From: Pezicula radicicola | Taxonomy: Eukaryota > Ascomycota > Leotiomycetes > Helotiales > Dermateaceae | NCBI GenBank assembly: GCA_003008705.1 | Contig: PDUO01000031.1 | Location: 248,001-312,000, forward strand | Direction of reading: 5' to 3' | DNA: 64,000 bases | Shown: positions 20,874 to 33,636 of the stretch, in pieces | How positions within the stretch are numbered: the first letter of the stretch is position 1 | Layout: each line of letters begins with the position of its first letter | Translations under genes and position numbers: made by a program | The notes under the pieces: generated by a model | The model's input: the letters and a program-made list of their open reading frames with translations, nothing else | The model's database searches: none | Told to the model about the DNA's origin: nothing

Positions 20874-22676
20874 TCAAGCGGGTGAATACAGACGAATCTT
20901 TCTGAACTGACCATCGGGCCGAATGTTTACCAGACTCCGACTATATGTATGTACTGCATATACAATAATCAAATAGGAGCGTTAGGTATGACATTACATA
21001 GCTAAAATCTGTAAAGAATTAAGCTGGGCTTCAATAATACCACGATTCACCATCTGCACTGCGCTCTTGCAGCAAGTCTTAACCTACTATCCAATATGTA
21101 GACAAAGCCTTTCGTAACCCACAACATCTGCAGCCCTATGTTAACTAATAACTCCACGCAAAGGCGTCAAGTACTCTGTGCTCTGGAGTCTCGTCTACAT
21201 CATATCTTACCCCACAACTACTCGAGCAGATAATTGTAGATCTGTAAGGCTCCCAAGCCACACAAATCTTGTTTCTAGTAAGGACCCGCCTCCAAGATCT
21301 GAGAACTCCTCCATGTTCTTGCCCTAGTTGATGGCGAGAAGCCGAGCATGCATGTGAATATAGAGGGGTCTTGTGCTTACTATCACACGGTCAACTTGGT
21401 TGAGAGCGTAGAGTAAGCAATCTGAGTCTTCTGAGAAATTAGTTTAAAATCTCTCCTTGTGTTTGAACTCTCGGTACTTCGTATATTACATCGACGTCCC
21501 TGCGGGTCCACTTTCCCCGCATCATTCTATAACACTTATAGACCGAGGCTCTGTTATAACACAGAGTATATAGGTCGATGGACCATATCGGAGAAGTCGG
21601 GGGGCCATATGTCCGTTTTGCTAGGGTGGTGGGTAGGTAGCTGGACCTATAATATGTTATAATATGGTACACGGCAATTGCAAAAGATGATATAAATTAA
21701 CTGGAGAGATGCGACAGGTTGCGGCTGCTGAGAAGTATGATGCCCCATAGTTTTAGAATGTAGAACTAAGTCAGCCATGCTTGCTTTTGACAAGTCTCAA
21801 AACAGGCCCATCTAAAGACCCTAAATTTCTTGCTCAGCTCTGTTCTGTTTTCTTGCTCCACTTGAAGAGCCTCCATTGTTAGCCGCCATGGAATCTATGG
21901 AAGGTTGATAACAGTGAAGCTCCAATCAACGGGATCCAGTAATGATAATATTCTCAATGCCGAAGATCATGCCGAAGATCGAGCCGACTATAGAACGGCC
22001 CTTTTATATAATATGTGATAGGAAAGCCTTGACAGGGAACAAGGTACCGGTAGTGTAAGAAGCACGATATCCTTTACCTGAAGAATCACTAGTTCTCCAC
22101 GCCAGCGCAGAGAATACCTGAGCACCGACCAATAGATAAGATGAATTTTAAAATGTCGGCACAAATTGCTGTAAATGACATAATCATGAAACCTTTTCCC
22201 TGTATCGCATCGATTTCCCTTGACGTGGAAGCGAATAGATGGGGTAACCAGGGTGGTGGTGGGTCGGTCCGGTATCATAATGCGGGGAGGACATCAAAAG
22301 AGAGGATATAGTAAGTCCCAGTACAGATTTTAATACTTCTAAAGAAAGGGCACATGAAAATGTCCAAATTCCATCTGGAGTGTGCCGAGGATGCTTCGGT
22401 GTGTTGCTTCTTGGCAGGGTCTTCAATGGAGGACTAGAATCTTGACAGTCGTTCTGCCATTTACTATACTCCTCATCTGAGTTCATCCTAGCTGCCTTGC
22501 TGAGGGTTACTCTACCCCACATTGTTCAGTGAACTTCTGTTGCAAGGGAAACCCCAGTCAATGGGCTGTGTTAATACACAAGTTGCTGGGTACACAGTTA
22601 CTTTATTAGAACTTTTTCCTTATTTATTTTAAAGATCTATTTCCTAGTTGACAGCCAGATTTCACAGTTCAGATCA
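20874..22676. other. Gene-poor region
   Basis: About 1.8 kb without a convincing gene. Small open frames (for example 22184-22522 minus) have no family character. A short inverted repeat CTCTGT..ACAGAG lies near 21550-21567. Confidence 0.5.
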
Positions 22677-25286
22677 ATGGAGTTGCACCATAATGACTTG
22701 ACCAAGGGAGAGACGAGACACGGTGCTGGCCAAGGCAGAGGCAGACGTCGACCATCGTTAGAAGTTCGAATAGAGATTCAACAACCCAATCGACAAAGGC
22801 ATAAAAGAGCAAGATACGGAGGAGCAGGCCAAACTTACCACGAAGAAAGGCCTTTGGGATCTGCTTCTACTCCACAACAAGGCCAAAAAACTTCCCAGCA
22901 ACGAAACAGACCAATCTCCAGACGCGACAAGCCTCTACCACCAACTCCAGGTCCATCCCAACAACTAGGCTACGAAGATTTGCTTACAGATATCACCAAG
23001 AAAGCAAAGCAAGAGAGGAGTGGACCCAGTACGCCGCAGCCTATACCTCGTAATTTTCTACCAGCTCCTCAACCTGCCGAAAGATCCCTAGTCCATCAAC
23101 CATCAATAACACCAAGCGAGCCTCTATCATGGCGCGCAGGAAAAAATTACTTGGAAAAGTGGCAACTGCCAGTGTGGCGACCACTGTCGCCCATTTTCTA
23201 CGATGACCACATTGAGTTTAAACGAGACCAACCGCATTGCTCTTTTGAGAGGATAAATGACACGAAAAATTCTTCTTCTCTGACATTATCGACAATATCA
23301 GAAAAGTCGAGATGGGTATTCTGGGGTATTATTCGAGGCATATATGGGGATGATGAGAGTGAGAGTGAGAGTGGACAGATTCACAGTGAGAACGAAGAGG
23401 CGTTTTCGTACCCAGGAGGATTTTCATTGTTTTTAATTTTATTGAGTGGTGCTATACCTTACGTTGTGGTATGTTGTTTTGATGATTAAACCTCCTAGTT
23501 TTGTTACAAGTCAAAAGACAGCTCGCTAACCGAATTTAGGTTGTACTAGATGATGCAGTTGTTGGTGAGCTTCTCCTCCATTTCTCTCCTTCCTCGCTTT
23601 TAACGCTGGGTAATCCTTCATCGCCACAAAAATCTCATATCTTCCTGTAGCTATAATATTACCGATCCTTATCACCGAGTTCCAAGCACCAGCGGATATT
23701 GGATGGTACGCCTCTGCATATTTTCTACCATTGACAGCACTTATGCCAATTTATGGAAAATGCTACGCCCTGTGGAGAATCAAATGGACATTTCTTTTTG
23801 CTATACTAGTCATATTGAGTATGTCATCTACCAAAATTTCAAATTTCAGTTGTTAACGAGAGAAAGTCGGATCAATCATATGTGCCACTGCTCAGAGGTC
23901 CGAAACGTTCATCACAGGACGGGTTATCGCGGGAGCTGGAGCAGCTGGAATATTTACTGGAGCAATGAGAATCATTAATCTTGCAACGCCAAAGAAACAA
24001 CATGTGATATTAGAGGCAGTTGGTTGTATTATTCTTGGTGAGTATACAAGCACTGTAGGCACTTATCATGGCTAATATATTGAAGGTGGATGCACGGTTT
24101 CTGGTGCAATCTTAGGAGGCGTTATTGCTGATTCCATCGGCTGGCGCTGGTCATTCTGGATCAACGTCCCTATCGCTTCTGTGTCAGCGATTGTTTTTCT
24201 GATCGTCTTTCCTAAAGAGCCGATTCGATCTAAAGTCAGCAATCTATCATTATGGCAAAAGTTCAGAAGGGTTGATGTTATTGGGGCATCACTTCTTATA
24301 GGCAGTCTTGTCTGTTTAATCTGTACGCTACAATCCGTTTCTACGTCGACAGGCATATCCGATAGTGCGAGGTCACTTGCTATCGCCTCTGGTGCGCTAC
24401 TGGCATTTTTCTTGGTTCATGAAAAGTTTCGACCAGGATATACATCGCTACTTCCACACAAGATCTTTGCGAATAGGACCGTCTGGAGTTGTTGCTTGGG
24501 GCTCTTCTTCCTTTTCGCCGGCTTTATGAACTTCGTGTTCTTTCTATCAATCTTTTTCCAGGTATGTGATAGACTTCCTCCCGCAAAGGGTTACGAGCTG
24601 AACTTAGATTTCAGGGAGTACTTGGCCAAACTCCAGAGTCGAGCGCTATCAGCATGCTCCCATATGTCCTCTCCCTCACTGCAGGATCAGCTATAACTGG
24701 ATTGGCAGTAAAAAATGTCCGATACTACAATCCTTTCTTCATATTTGGTGGACTCCTGTTTGCTACAGGAGCAGCCTTAATTTTCACTTTTGATATGGAA
24801 ATTACACTCGGGCGTAGAATCGCGTACGAAATGGTCCTGGGATTTGGCGTTGGACTCTTGATGCTCGCCAATGTGGCTGCTTGTCAAACTTCGGTAGATG
24901 AGGAAAATCACTCCATCGCTCAAGGCTTGACTTTTCTTTGCTCGGCTGCTGGATCGTAAGTTCTCCTTTCGTCGATGTTCTTTGGTTTCATTGGAAGATT
25001 TCTAACATTTCGTCGTTGCAGAACAATATCTTTACCAATATCAAGTACAATCCTCAACCGGACGCTGAGAACCAACATTGAAGCACTTGAGCTTCCATTG
25101 TCTGTGACAGCAGTAATACTCTTAGACCCAACAAAGCTTCGGGATCATGTTCCTGCAGAGGACTTATTAGTTGTTCTCGACGCGCTCGTACACTCTATTC
25201 GGGCTGTTTTCGCCTTAGGTGTAGCATGTTCGGTTCTTTCTACTTTGTCTTTTTTTCTTGTACCATGGGCACCAATCATGGCCTAA
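22677..25286 (+). CDS. Major facilitator superfamily drug-efflux-type transporter (possible frame lesion)
   Basis: Model of 747 aa in seven exons: 22677-23468, 23540-23564 (25-nt microexon), 23651-23818, 23861-24037, 24086-24561, 24615-24955, 25022-25286. It resembles fungal 14-TM DHA2 exporters: VVVVLDDAVV, GWYASAYFL, GRVIAGAGAAGIFTGAM, GWRWSFWINVPIA and a C-terminal VPW. Unusually, ~245 residues of Arg/Gln/Pro-rich hydrophilic sequence precede the first helix. The third intron is problematic. The natural CAG acceptor at 23847-23849 puts the following conserved GSIICATAQ out of frame; an in-frame protein needs a GAG acceptor at 23858-23860 and a 42-nt intron, or the AG at 23858-23861 is a 2-nt insertion that breaks the gene. 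Cargo unknown. Confidence 0.8.
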
Positions 25287-27390
25287 GTGGAAGACCAGCC
25301 TTTCAGCAATTGAAGTCTTAATAGATCAACCCAAGAGTCCGTTGCCTACAATTTTTACTAATGGTTTGATATTTTGGTGTTCCGGTTTCCAGCAACTTCC
25401 GACTTTCCCGGACCATTTCAATACCGCAAAGATTCTATAATCACACCAACGACGAAGTTCCATGACAGCAAACCACATTACATCTACACACCTTTGGAAA
25501 CTTTAAACTATCACGGCATCACAAACTAGCATCTATCTTTGCAAGCACTGGCACTATTTAGACTGTGGATAGGATGCATCAGGTCTAAATTGCTCATCTT
25601 TCTAAACCCACCACCATCCGAAATGTTTTCCAGAAACATTGTTTGGGCCTATCATCACTTCACTTGTTTTTGCAACAGCATCACTTCCACACTCGGCATT
25701 AATGAATTGCATTTTAGCATAAGGCATTGATTTTTAAAGTTGATAATGAATTAATGATCTTTGGTCACCTAATGAAGAACGAATTAATGTAAATAATTCC
25801 TGTTTACTTGCTCATAATTGCGTCATAATGTCACACCATTGCCTATTACTTATTATATAAGTTGAAGTTGATCTACGCAAGGGTAAACTCGACTAAGCGC
25901 TACTCTCGACCGAATTCGCTCGTTGAAGATGATCTCGGAGAAATGGAATGTTTTCTTCTTCCCTGCTAAAGGCTCGAGTATAACGTAAAGCAGTAACTAG
26001 AACAAAAAAGCCATTGCAGTTGAGGCCTCTGCTAGATCAAACTCCTGACGTTAGAAGTATACATAGCAAAAAAGACATCTCTAAGATCCAACTTGCTTGT
26101 AGATGGACTTAGGAGGAACTTTCATCTAAGTTAATTGACAATTCAGCAACATTGCGTAACGTAGTAACAAAGATTTAGCTAACAGAAATTCTATTCTTCT
26201 CCAAGAATTCAAAGGCTTTACAATTATGCTTAGTCCACTTTCCAACTTGCTCCTTACTCAAGTGATGGAAATACATGAAGGTGTATCAACTACATCACAG
26301 ATGCTTCTTTGTATAGCAGCCGAAACAAAAGCTTACCTAATAGTAGAAGGGCCTTCACTTGAGATACCTTGCACTTGCTTCTGTAAGCTTCCAGCTCTTT
26401 CCTTTCAGATGAGGAGCTACCTTTACTGGCAAATAACAATTGAATACTAGTATCATCTAACAAGGTCACTATGTTTAGAACTGAAAATAAAAGTAAGCCA
26501 AAAATAGAAAGTCTTTTGTTATTATCTTTCTTTATTAGTTGTCTTCCAACAGCATCATCTGCGTCAGAAGTCGAGCGTTTCTAACTGTAGAAGGAGAGTA
26601 CGTCTGAGATTTATCTTCAGTGAAGTCAAAAGTGCAAGGAATAGACTCTAGCCTTTGGGTTTTTCGAGACGATTTTGTAAGCAGCGCCGAATGTAATCGT
26701 CGCTTGCCAATACGTTATTGGTTGTTATTTATACAATTATTCGGTTACACAGTTTAATAAGTTCTATATCTTAGAGAAGAAGAGACATAAATTTAGAAAG
26801 CTTTTCTTTCATTTAAGAATTTATGTCTGCTAGTTTGGTAAAGCTTTGCGTAGGAATAGTGAATCTGCTGTTCTAGTTTATTGAGAAAGGGTCCTTGTTG
26901 CACTAACGCAGGATGGAAACAATTTTCAAAATAAGCTAGGAGGCAGGAGGAATTCAGATTTCACTCTATTGATTATGTTTTTCAATCATAACACCGAAGT
27001 TCTAGTGGTATTAGCACCAATCTTACAAGAGTCAGCAAAGACTAGATGGAATTCTAAAGGTTTTTCCTACTATAAGGTATATTAACTACATAAGGTAGCT
27101 ATGCAAGTACTATACTCACATTATTTGGAAGATAGTTCGCAAAGGAAATTGGAATTAAGACACTACGAGTAAACAAGCGAAAATGGAAGAACAGAACACC
27201 AAAAAGGTAGTACGTGAGTTAATTACATAAAAATAGTCACTCAAATAAAGAGACTCATTTTTTCAAAGGAACTAAGATAACTGAATGCTCAAATCGAGTG
27301 AATCACGCAAAGTATTTCTGTAATTTGATGTCACAAATTCAATTTCTACGGCAAGGATAAATAGGCAGTATCAAGTTCCCAGCCATAAGA
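25287..27390. other. AT-rich gene-poor region
   Basis: About 2.1 kb without a supportable gene. Part of it (about 25.9-27.2 kb) has the look of a decayed element: short frames broken by stops on both strands and strong TpA richness. No domain was recognised, so no family is claimed. Confidence 0.45.
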
Positions 27391-28607
27391 CTACTCAGCA
27401 ACCCTCCAAACCAACCTCTCCCCACTAACCTCCTTCCTCCTCAATAAATCAAGAGCCCTCTGCGCCCTCCCCAACAATGTCTCCCCCTCAACAATCCTAA
27501 TCCGATTAGGCTTAACCACACCTTCCTCAAGTAACCTAGGCATAATCTCCGACTGAAGTTTCTCCTTAAAAAACTCATTCTAAAACTTCTCATCAGCATA
27601 TATATCTAAAAAAAGCACTCCAATAGTTTTAGAAAATCTATGAAAAGAACACATACCTCAAGATAATAATGAGTCCTAACACCCCTAACATCAACCCCCT
27701 CCCTCCACTCCGCTTGATCCATAACAGTCATAGAATAAACAGGAGCCTCAGACTCCGTAGAATCCTTAACAATAACCGGTAACAAAATAGCAACCTTAGC
27801 ACCAGCTTTCACAATCTTCGAAACAGGAGCAAGACTCCCGAATTTCGAACCGATACAATCGAAAACAAAAGGAACATTTCCATTCGTAGCTTCAAGTATT
27901 TGATCCACGATATCCGAAGAACGATAATCGAAGACTTGTCCAGCACCATAAGATTTAAGAAGTTCGTGATGAGTCTTTGAAGCTGTTGCAATGAGATTCT
28001 TATATCCCCAGTGTTTGAGTATCTGAATTGCGTATTGACCGGCTGAAGATGAACCGCCCCAGATAAGAATTGGATCGTTTGCGTGTTGTGGTTTGTAGTT
28101 TGGAGGAAGGGGATATGGTAATGGGAGTTCGAGATCTTTTGTTACTGTATGGAAGACCGTTACGAAGTTATTGGGTAATGTAACTGCTTCTTGGAGTGTG
28201 GTATTGGAAGGGACCTATATATTCTCGTTAGCCGACATCCCTGTGAAAAAAAGGGAAACACTGTTGAAAAACATCACCTTTCCAAGTAAATACTCTGGCG
28301 TAGTAATAAACTCCTGTTGCCCCTTCTCCTTCGACTCTCTCCACATGAATCCAAATACTTTATCACCGAGTTTCAGATTCTTAACATTTGGACCAAGTTC
28401 AACAACTGTTCCTGCAACGCCATCACCGAGGATTTGTGGATGTTTCACTAGAAGACCACCGTCGTTTTGGTGGAGGTCTAGGGGACCGGATGATACCCAT
28501 TCGACTTTTACTCGTACTTCTCCCTTGATTGGGGCTACTGTTGGGACTTGAATGATTGCCAAGGGACCACGGATGGCGGTCGTTGCTACGGCTGAGTGCA
28601 TTGACAT
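27391..28607 (-). CDS. toxD/LovC-type medium-chain enoyl reductase-like protein
   Basis: Predicted 358 aa NADPH-dependent MDR protein. Exons on the minus strand are 28607-28278, 28214-27657 and 27579-27391, all in phase. The layout is typical of the fungal toxD-like group: VEWVSSGPLDLHQNDGG, ILGDGVAGTVVELGP, the nucleotide-binding stretch ILIWGGSSSAGQYAIQILK, then FVFDCIGS and a C-terminal NEFFKEKLQSEIMPRLLEEG after the last intron. Some members act as stand-alone enoyl reductases beside polyketide synthases; no synthase is present in this window, so a role in secondary metabolism is not supported here. The last acceptor (TTTTAG before AATGAG) was chosen because an upstream TTTTTAG leaves the conserved C-terminus out of frame. 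Confidence 0.9.
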
Positions 28608-30000
28608 TTCGAATTTTTGAACAAGTTAAGCGAGATAGGTGTACCTATGATCAAGAGGAAATTATGAATCAACGACAGGAGTATGAATTGCTGAATTGAG
28701 TGAATGGGAGCTTGGTTCTATTTATCTATTGATCTAACGAACAGAGAAAGGTCTAACTCCGGATCAGATTTCTAATCCACCCAGAGAAATTTGTACGGGT
28801 TTGAGTACGCATTGTGGATTATACGTGATAGGCTCTGCTGTGTAATGGATTCATTGTCCAGGAATGGTATTATTCCACTCCAATGCAGTATGTAGCTTAG
28901 TGGACCAGTTCGGAGTGGTCGGTAGATCATTTGTCGCTAAAAAGTATTAAATATATTTACTAAATACACACCCTCCTCTAGATACGTATATAAAGTGTAT
29001 CTAGATAAAGTGTATCTTATACGTATATAAAATAAATTTAAAGAGTATATAGGATAGGAGGTTAGGCTTAGTAGGCTAGGGCTAGTAAGGTTAGGAGTTA
29101 TTATAGGGTTAGTGGTTATAGTTAGTCCTAGAGGTTAGGTGGCGGCGAGAGTCTCCCGCATAGGCAACATGTTCTCTATTTGTCCCTACGATTTGATTCT
29201 AAAACTCTAGGTAGTGTTTAATTATCAAATGTACTAGGGTGTGTTTGTGATTGGAAATAGTCCACCGACTTCTCCAATCTGATCCACCGAGCTATATACT
29301 CATTACAATGCTAAGCTTGTTTCCCGGGCCAACTTTTTAGTAATCACCAAATCGTAGCGTGTAGTAAGCTGAGTACTCCGTCCTGCTCCGTTTCTATCAC
29401 ATGACATGATCGGCTTATTACCAATTCAAAAGGGTCTGTCTGGTGTGTGTTCGTTACTGCTGAAATTCAGCTGTATGAAATTGACGTTAAGGTGATTAAT
29501 TCGTTGCGGATTCGTCCAGAAGTACCGGATTGATCAAATGGGCGCGCCGACTTGACCAATTTGTTGTGTTGGTGAAATTGTCACAACAACTCTCGCTTAA
29601 AAGAATTCAGGAACATTTTATTATTTTCTCTGTAGTTGGGAAGGTCGGAAAGAAGAAGATTGATATAATTCTAGGTTGGCACAAAGATTACTATAGTACT
29701 GGTTGTTTTATACTAAAATAGAGGGTTTCCATGTCTGGAATCCAGCTTTGAATCGTGATACACGTTGCGCACCCTTAGCTCATAAATAAGCTACCCAATG
29801 TTAAATGGAACAAGTTCACCAGGATTATGTGAGTGAATGGATTCCGGCGAATAGTGAACTCGTCAGTATAGCTCGTACTAGGGAACTGGTTGAAATGACA
29901 AAAGGTCCTAAAACCGACACATTGCCTCTTTATGTCAAACTCCATTTGTTTCTCCAACCAATATACCAATACACATAATCAAAAAAAAGTCACTAGAGAT
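28608..30000. other. AT-rich intergenic region with short repeats
   Basis: About 1.4 kb. Near 28980-29130 the motif ATACGTATATAAA occurs twice, followed by a stretch rich in TTAGG/CTAGG. No gene is supported; a short plus-strand frame at 29530-29721 looks random. Confidence 0.45.
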
Positions 30001-32394
30001 CTATGATCCGCCAATCTCGCTCTTAACCCATTTCTCTAGTCCACCCCTCGCAATAATCTCTTGCACATTAGGTGGCAACTCGCCGACCTTTTGACTCCAC
30101 TGCTTCCCACCCTCTCCCTCGGTAATAATAACTTTACTTCTTCTCACATCCCACACAAACTTCCATCCGGTCCGTCTCGTCAGCACTTTTTCGCCTTGAC
30201 TCTGTTCCGCCGTAGAAGAAAAGGTTTCGCGGAGACGTTCGACCAGGCGAGGAACCTCGACTCCCATGAGTGCATTGTTGATACTGTTCCGGCTGAAGAT
30301 GTTACCAAAGGAGCCAGCAACGACCATGGGGATCTTCTTAGCCAAGATAGCAGTCGCAGCCTGTTCTCTCGAACTACCGCACCCGAAGTTAAATCCGGAA
30401 ACGAGAATATCGCCTTCTCTGGCAATTGAGCCAAATGCTTTGTCGTAGTTCTCCATGCAGACTTCGGCCATCTTCTCGACAGACACACCGTCCTGGTAGG
30501 TGTATTTTCCGGGGTAAATACCGTCGGTGTTAATGTTATCAGCATCACAAAAGACGATTTCCCCCTCAACTTTCTCTGGGAATCCAGGCAGAACATCGGT
30601 CAATGGACCATCATCTGACTCCGCTGCATCTGCAGAAACAGCCTCACCAAAGAGGGATGACTCCGCACTTGAGATAATGGAGTCAGCTTGGGCAGTTAAT
30701 TTGTCAAGTGCATCTAGCACACTCATTGTGCGGTCCTCATCCGCAATACCACTTCCTTCTCCAAGAACAACCTTCTCAACTCCGATCGGCTTCTCGTACC
30801 ATCCTGGTCCTGCAATCTTGCCCTTCAAAGCGCTTGCTGCTACGACTTCTGGGGAAGCAAGATATGCCTTTGCGTCAGTGGATCCCATTCTTCCTTTGAA
30901 GTTACGGTTGCTAGCACTGATGCCTACTTCTCCTGGCTCTAAAAGACCCGTTCCAAGTCCAATACATGGTCCACAACCAGCAGGTAGAGGCTTTGCTCCG
31001 GCAGCAAGGAGAGCCTGCCAATCACCAGCATCAGTTGCGGCCTCCTGCTCCGGTAATGAAGCGGCTGCAATATAAAATTCGACGCCTTCTGCGACCTTCG
31101 GTATCTGACCGTCTACGGCGGCATCTTTGAACACCTTAGCTGCTGCAGCCAAATCCGATGCGCGAGAGTTCGTGCACGAAACTAGGTATGCCTTATTAAG
31201 CTTGATATCTTGTGCTTCGAGGTCGCGGAGGGGTGTGGCGACCTTGACAGAGTTGGGTCCTGAGACGTAAGGCGAGAGAGTTGAGAGGTTGAGGTAGAGG
31301 GACTTGGCGTATGTAGCTCCTTTGTCAGCCACCAATTGGTTCTTAACAAGATCATCAATTCGAGCATGTGTAAACTGTGACTCAGCTGCCTTATCTCCAT
31401 CGAACAGCGCCGAGGTTGTTGCCTTTGACCTAAGCCAAGCCTCCAACATCTTGTCAATAGGGAAAAGTCCAGTTAGGGCACCCCATTCAGTTGTCATGTT
31501 CGCAATAGCCAGTCTGTCGTCGATTGGCAAGCTTCGCATCGTTTGTTCGGATCCAGTAAATTCAATTGCGTGGTTAAGAACCTCGTCGTTATTGAACAGG
31601 CCACAAAGAGCCACAATGACATCCTTTCCTGTAACACCCCGTGGCATCATACCAGTCAATGTGACTTTTGCAATCGGTGGAACCTGCCACCAGGTTTTTC
31701 CAGTTGCCCAAATACTGGCAGCATCTGTCCTGACCATGGCCGTTCCGAGACATCCTACTCCACCATACATGTTCGAGTGACTGTCACTGGCAACTGTCAC
31801 GGTTCCCGGCCACGCGTAACCCTCCTCGACCATAATCTGATGACCAATTCCTCGTCCAGCAGGATAGAAATCCACGCCCTGCTTCTTCGCAAACTCCTCT
31901 ATCTGTCTGTACTTTTTGAGGTTTGTCTCGCTCTTATTTTGCACATCGTGGTCCAGGGTCATTACGACCTGTCTATTGTCGTGGATCTTGGAAGCGCCAA
32001 TTGACATGAACTTCAATGCAACTGGCCACGAGTTGTCGTGGGTCATGCAATGATATGGTGAGAGGGTAACATAGTCGCCAGCCTTAACAACCTTATCCTT
32101 TGCGAGGCCAAGGGAATATCTCTGGACGATCTTCTCGGTCAGAGTCTGCGCAACTCGAGGGGGTGATTTGAGAGATGAGAGGATGGAGGATGAGGCCAAG
32201 TCCTCGGTTTGCGCATGGAAGACATCTTGGTGCCGTTGAGCTGTCGCGGTGTATGCTCGCACTGGGGATCGCAGAGTTCGGAGGGGGAGGAGATTTCGTG
32301 ATGGTCTGGCCCGCAGACCTTGCAGACCGAGACGTTGCTAGGTATGGGTCAGTAATTGCCTGGATATACAATTGGGCATACGAACTGATATCAT
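30001..32394 (-). CDS. lys4: Homoaconitase, mitochondrial (lysine biosynthesis)
   Basis: Predicted 781 aa [4Fe-4S] enzyme of the alpha-aminoadipate pathway, converting homoaconitate to homoisocitrate in the mitochondrion. The long exon 32337-30001 contains the aconitase-family marks: [43 protein letters not shown], the cluster-binding Cys in [10 protein letters not shown] and in CGPCIGLG, and the swivel domain [13 protein letters not shown]. The N-terminal ~45 residues are Arg/Ser/Thr-rich with few acids, as expected for a mitochondrial presequence. The first exon is uncertain: a three-codon exon (ATG ATA TCA, 32394-32386) with donor GTTCGT and branch point TACTGAC gives a phase-0 join to the clear CTAG acceptor. 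A different, more distant first exon remains possible. Confidence 0.93.
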
Positions 32395-33636
32395 GATGAG
32401 TCCATTGACATGCAATGCCTTTGTGAATGCTGAATGCGGTTTTGGAGGAGAGTCTTTACAGTATTGATCTTTAATTCTTACCCCAGATTTATTTTTTTGA
32501 TGGTCACCAATTATGTCGCTTCCTATTGGCTGTAGCGTGTTTTCGTAATTGCGACTTCGGCACTTCAACTTTCTTCAACGACACTCCTCGATAATACCGA
32601 CACAACCAGCACACACCCTTTGGAATAGCTTTACTTAATTATTGTTTGCAATGCTACAGTCCTTTTATCTGCGTGACATCTGCAACCAAATAACCTCTCC
32701 ACCTAGCAGACTAACCTCCCCCCGCCCCTATTAGAAACCTGCTGCCACCAGGATATATAAAGGCAAATGTCAAGATATTCTTTGCTCTCGAACACAGCCT
32801 TCAGGTCCTCAATTCTTCAAATCCAGAACTCCACTGCTCCATCATATTCGGGCTCTGCTTCCTTGTGGAAGTTCTCTACAGACATGCCCGGCTTGCGGCG
32901 CATCAGGGCTGTCTTTCGCACAAGCCGAGGCATAATTGGAAGGTTCGTGCAACACAAAAAAGATGGCAAGATTTAAGGTATCAGGTATAATAAACAGACC
33001 TTGGAGACTAAGAGGATATATCTTTCCTTTGGCGTCAATTTTAAAGAGCACCACATTCAAAAAATTTCTGGTTGAAAATGATGAAAAGCGAAGTATGGTC
33101 TCTTTACCTTATTCCCCGTTAGAATGCACCATCTTTTGAGGACCTTTTCCACACTTCCAGTATTTTTTATATTGATGGAGATTCCGAGCTAGTTCAAATA
33201 CGACTTAATATTGAAGGAGATGCAGTCGAGCCTTTTTATTATTGCTCTTTGCGGAGTTTCCATTTCAATGTTGATTTTGAACGGCGAACCCTCGATCATG
33301 GGGCAGGTCGCTAAAAATCTTTCTTGTTACCCGAGCCCAGTCGAAGAAGTTTGTTTGGCTAAGGGAACCAAAGCCAAGAGGACAAGACAATTAGCAAATT
33401 TCCATTGCTGGGAAATATATAACCCGCAACATATATCCAGAACACGCCCAGACATCGATATTGGAACGTGATTTGGATACTCTACACATACGAGGATGAG
33501 ATCGTACACTCATTTACAGAACAAGTAAGGCGGATTTCTTTTTTTCGATATAAGGTTGCTTCAATAGTCCTCTGTAAGGTTTCTCTCTCTCTCTCAGGAC
33601 ACTTCTCTTTTTCGTTTCTTCATTATCAACTTCAAG
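32395..33636. other. Intergenic region with one gene relic
   Basis: About 1.2 kb, containing the upstream flanks of homoaconitase and of the lyase gene and the EthD-like relic listed separately. A TATA-like ATATATAAAGG at about 32752-32762 has no assigned gene. A CT repeat (about 33580-33596) precedes the lyase start. Confidence 0.5.
32817..32933 (-). pseudogene. EthD-like N-terminal remnant
   Basis: A 38-codon frame on the minus strand begins MPRLVRKTALMRRKPGMS and continues VENFHKEAEPEYDG before a stop. The LMRRKPGMS..FH pattern is the start of EthD-family dimeric alpha/beta barrel proteins, which normally have about 100 residues or more. The rest of the domain is absent, so this is either a relic or a chance match. 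Confidence 0.35.

Noticed and set aside
26226..26450. 74-codon plus-strand frame in AT-rich DNA
   Set aside because: No family character; surrounding DNA looks decayed on both strands.
32767..32976. 69-codon plus-strand frame just after a TATA-like box
   Set aside because: The ATG is only a few bases after the TATA-like sequence, so it would not be in the transcript; the minus strand carries the more protein-like EthD remnant.
33211..33471. 86-codon plus-strand frame with a hydrophobic start
   Set aside because: A short signal-like start alone is weak; no Cys pattern or homology visible and it lies in the flank of the lyase gene.
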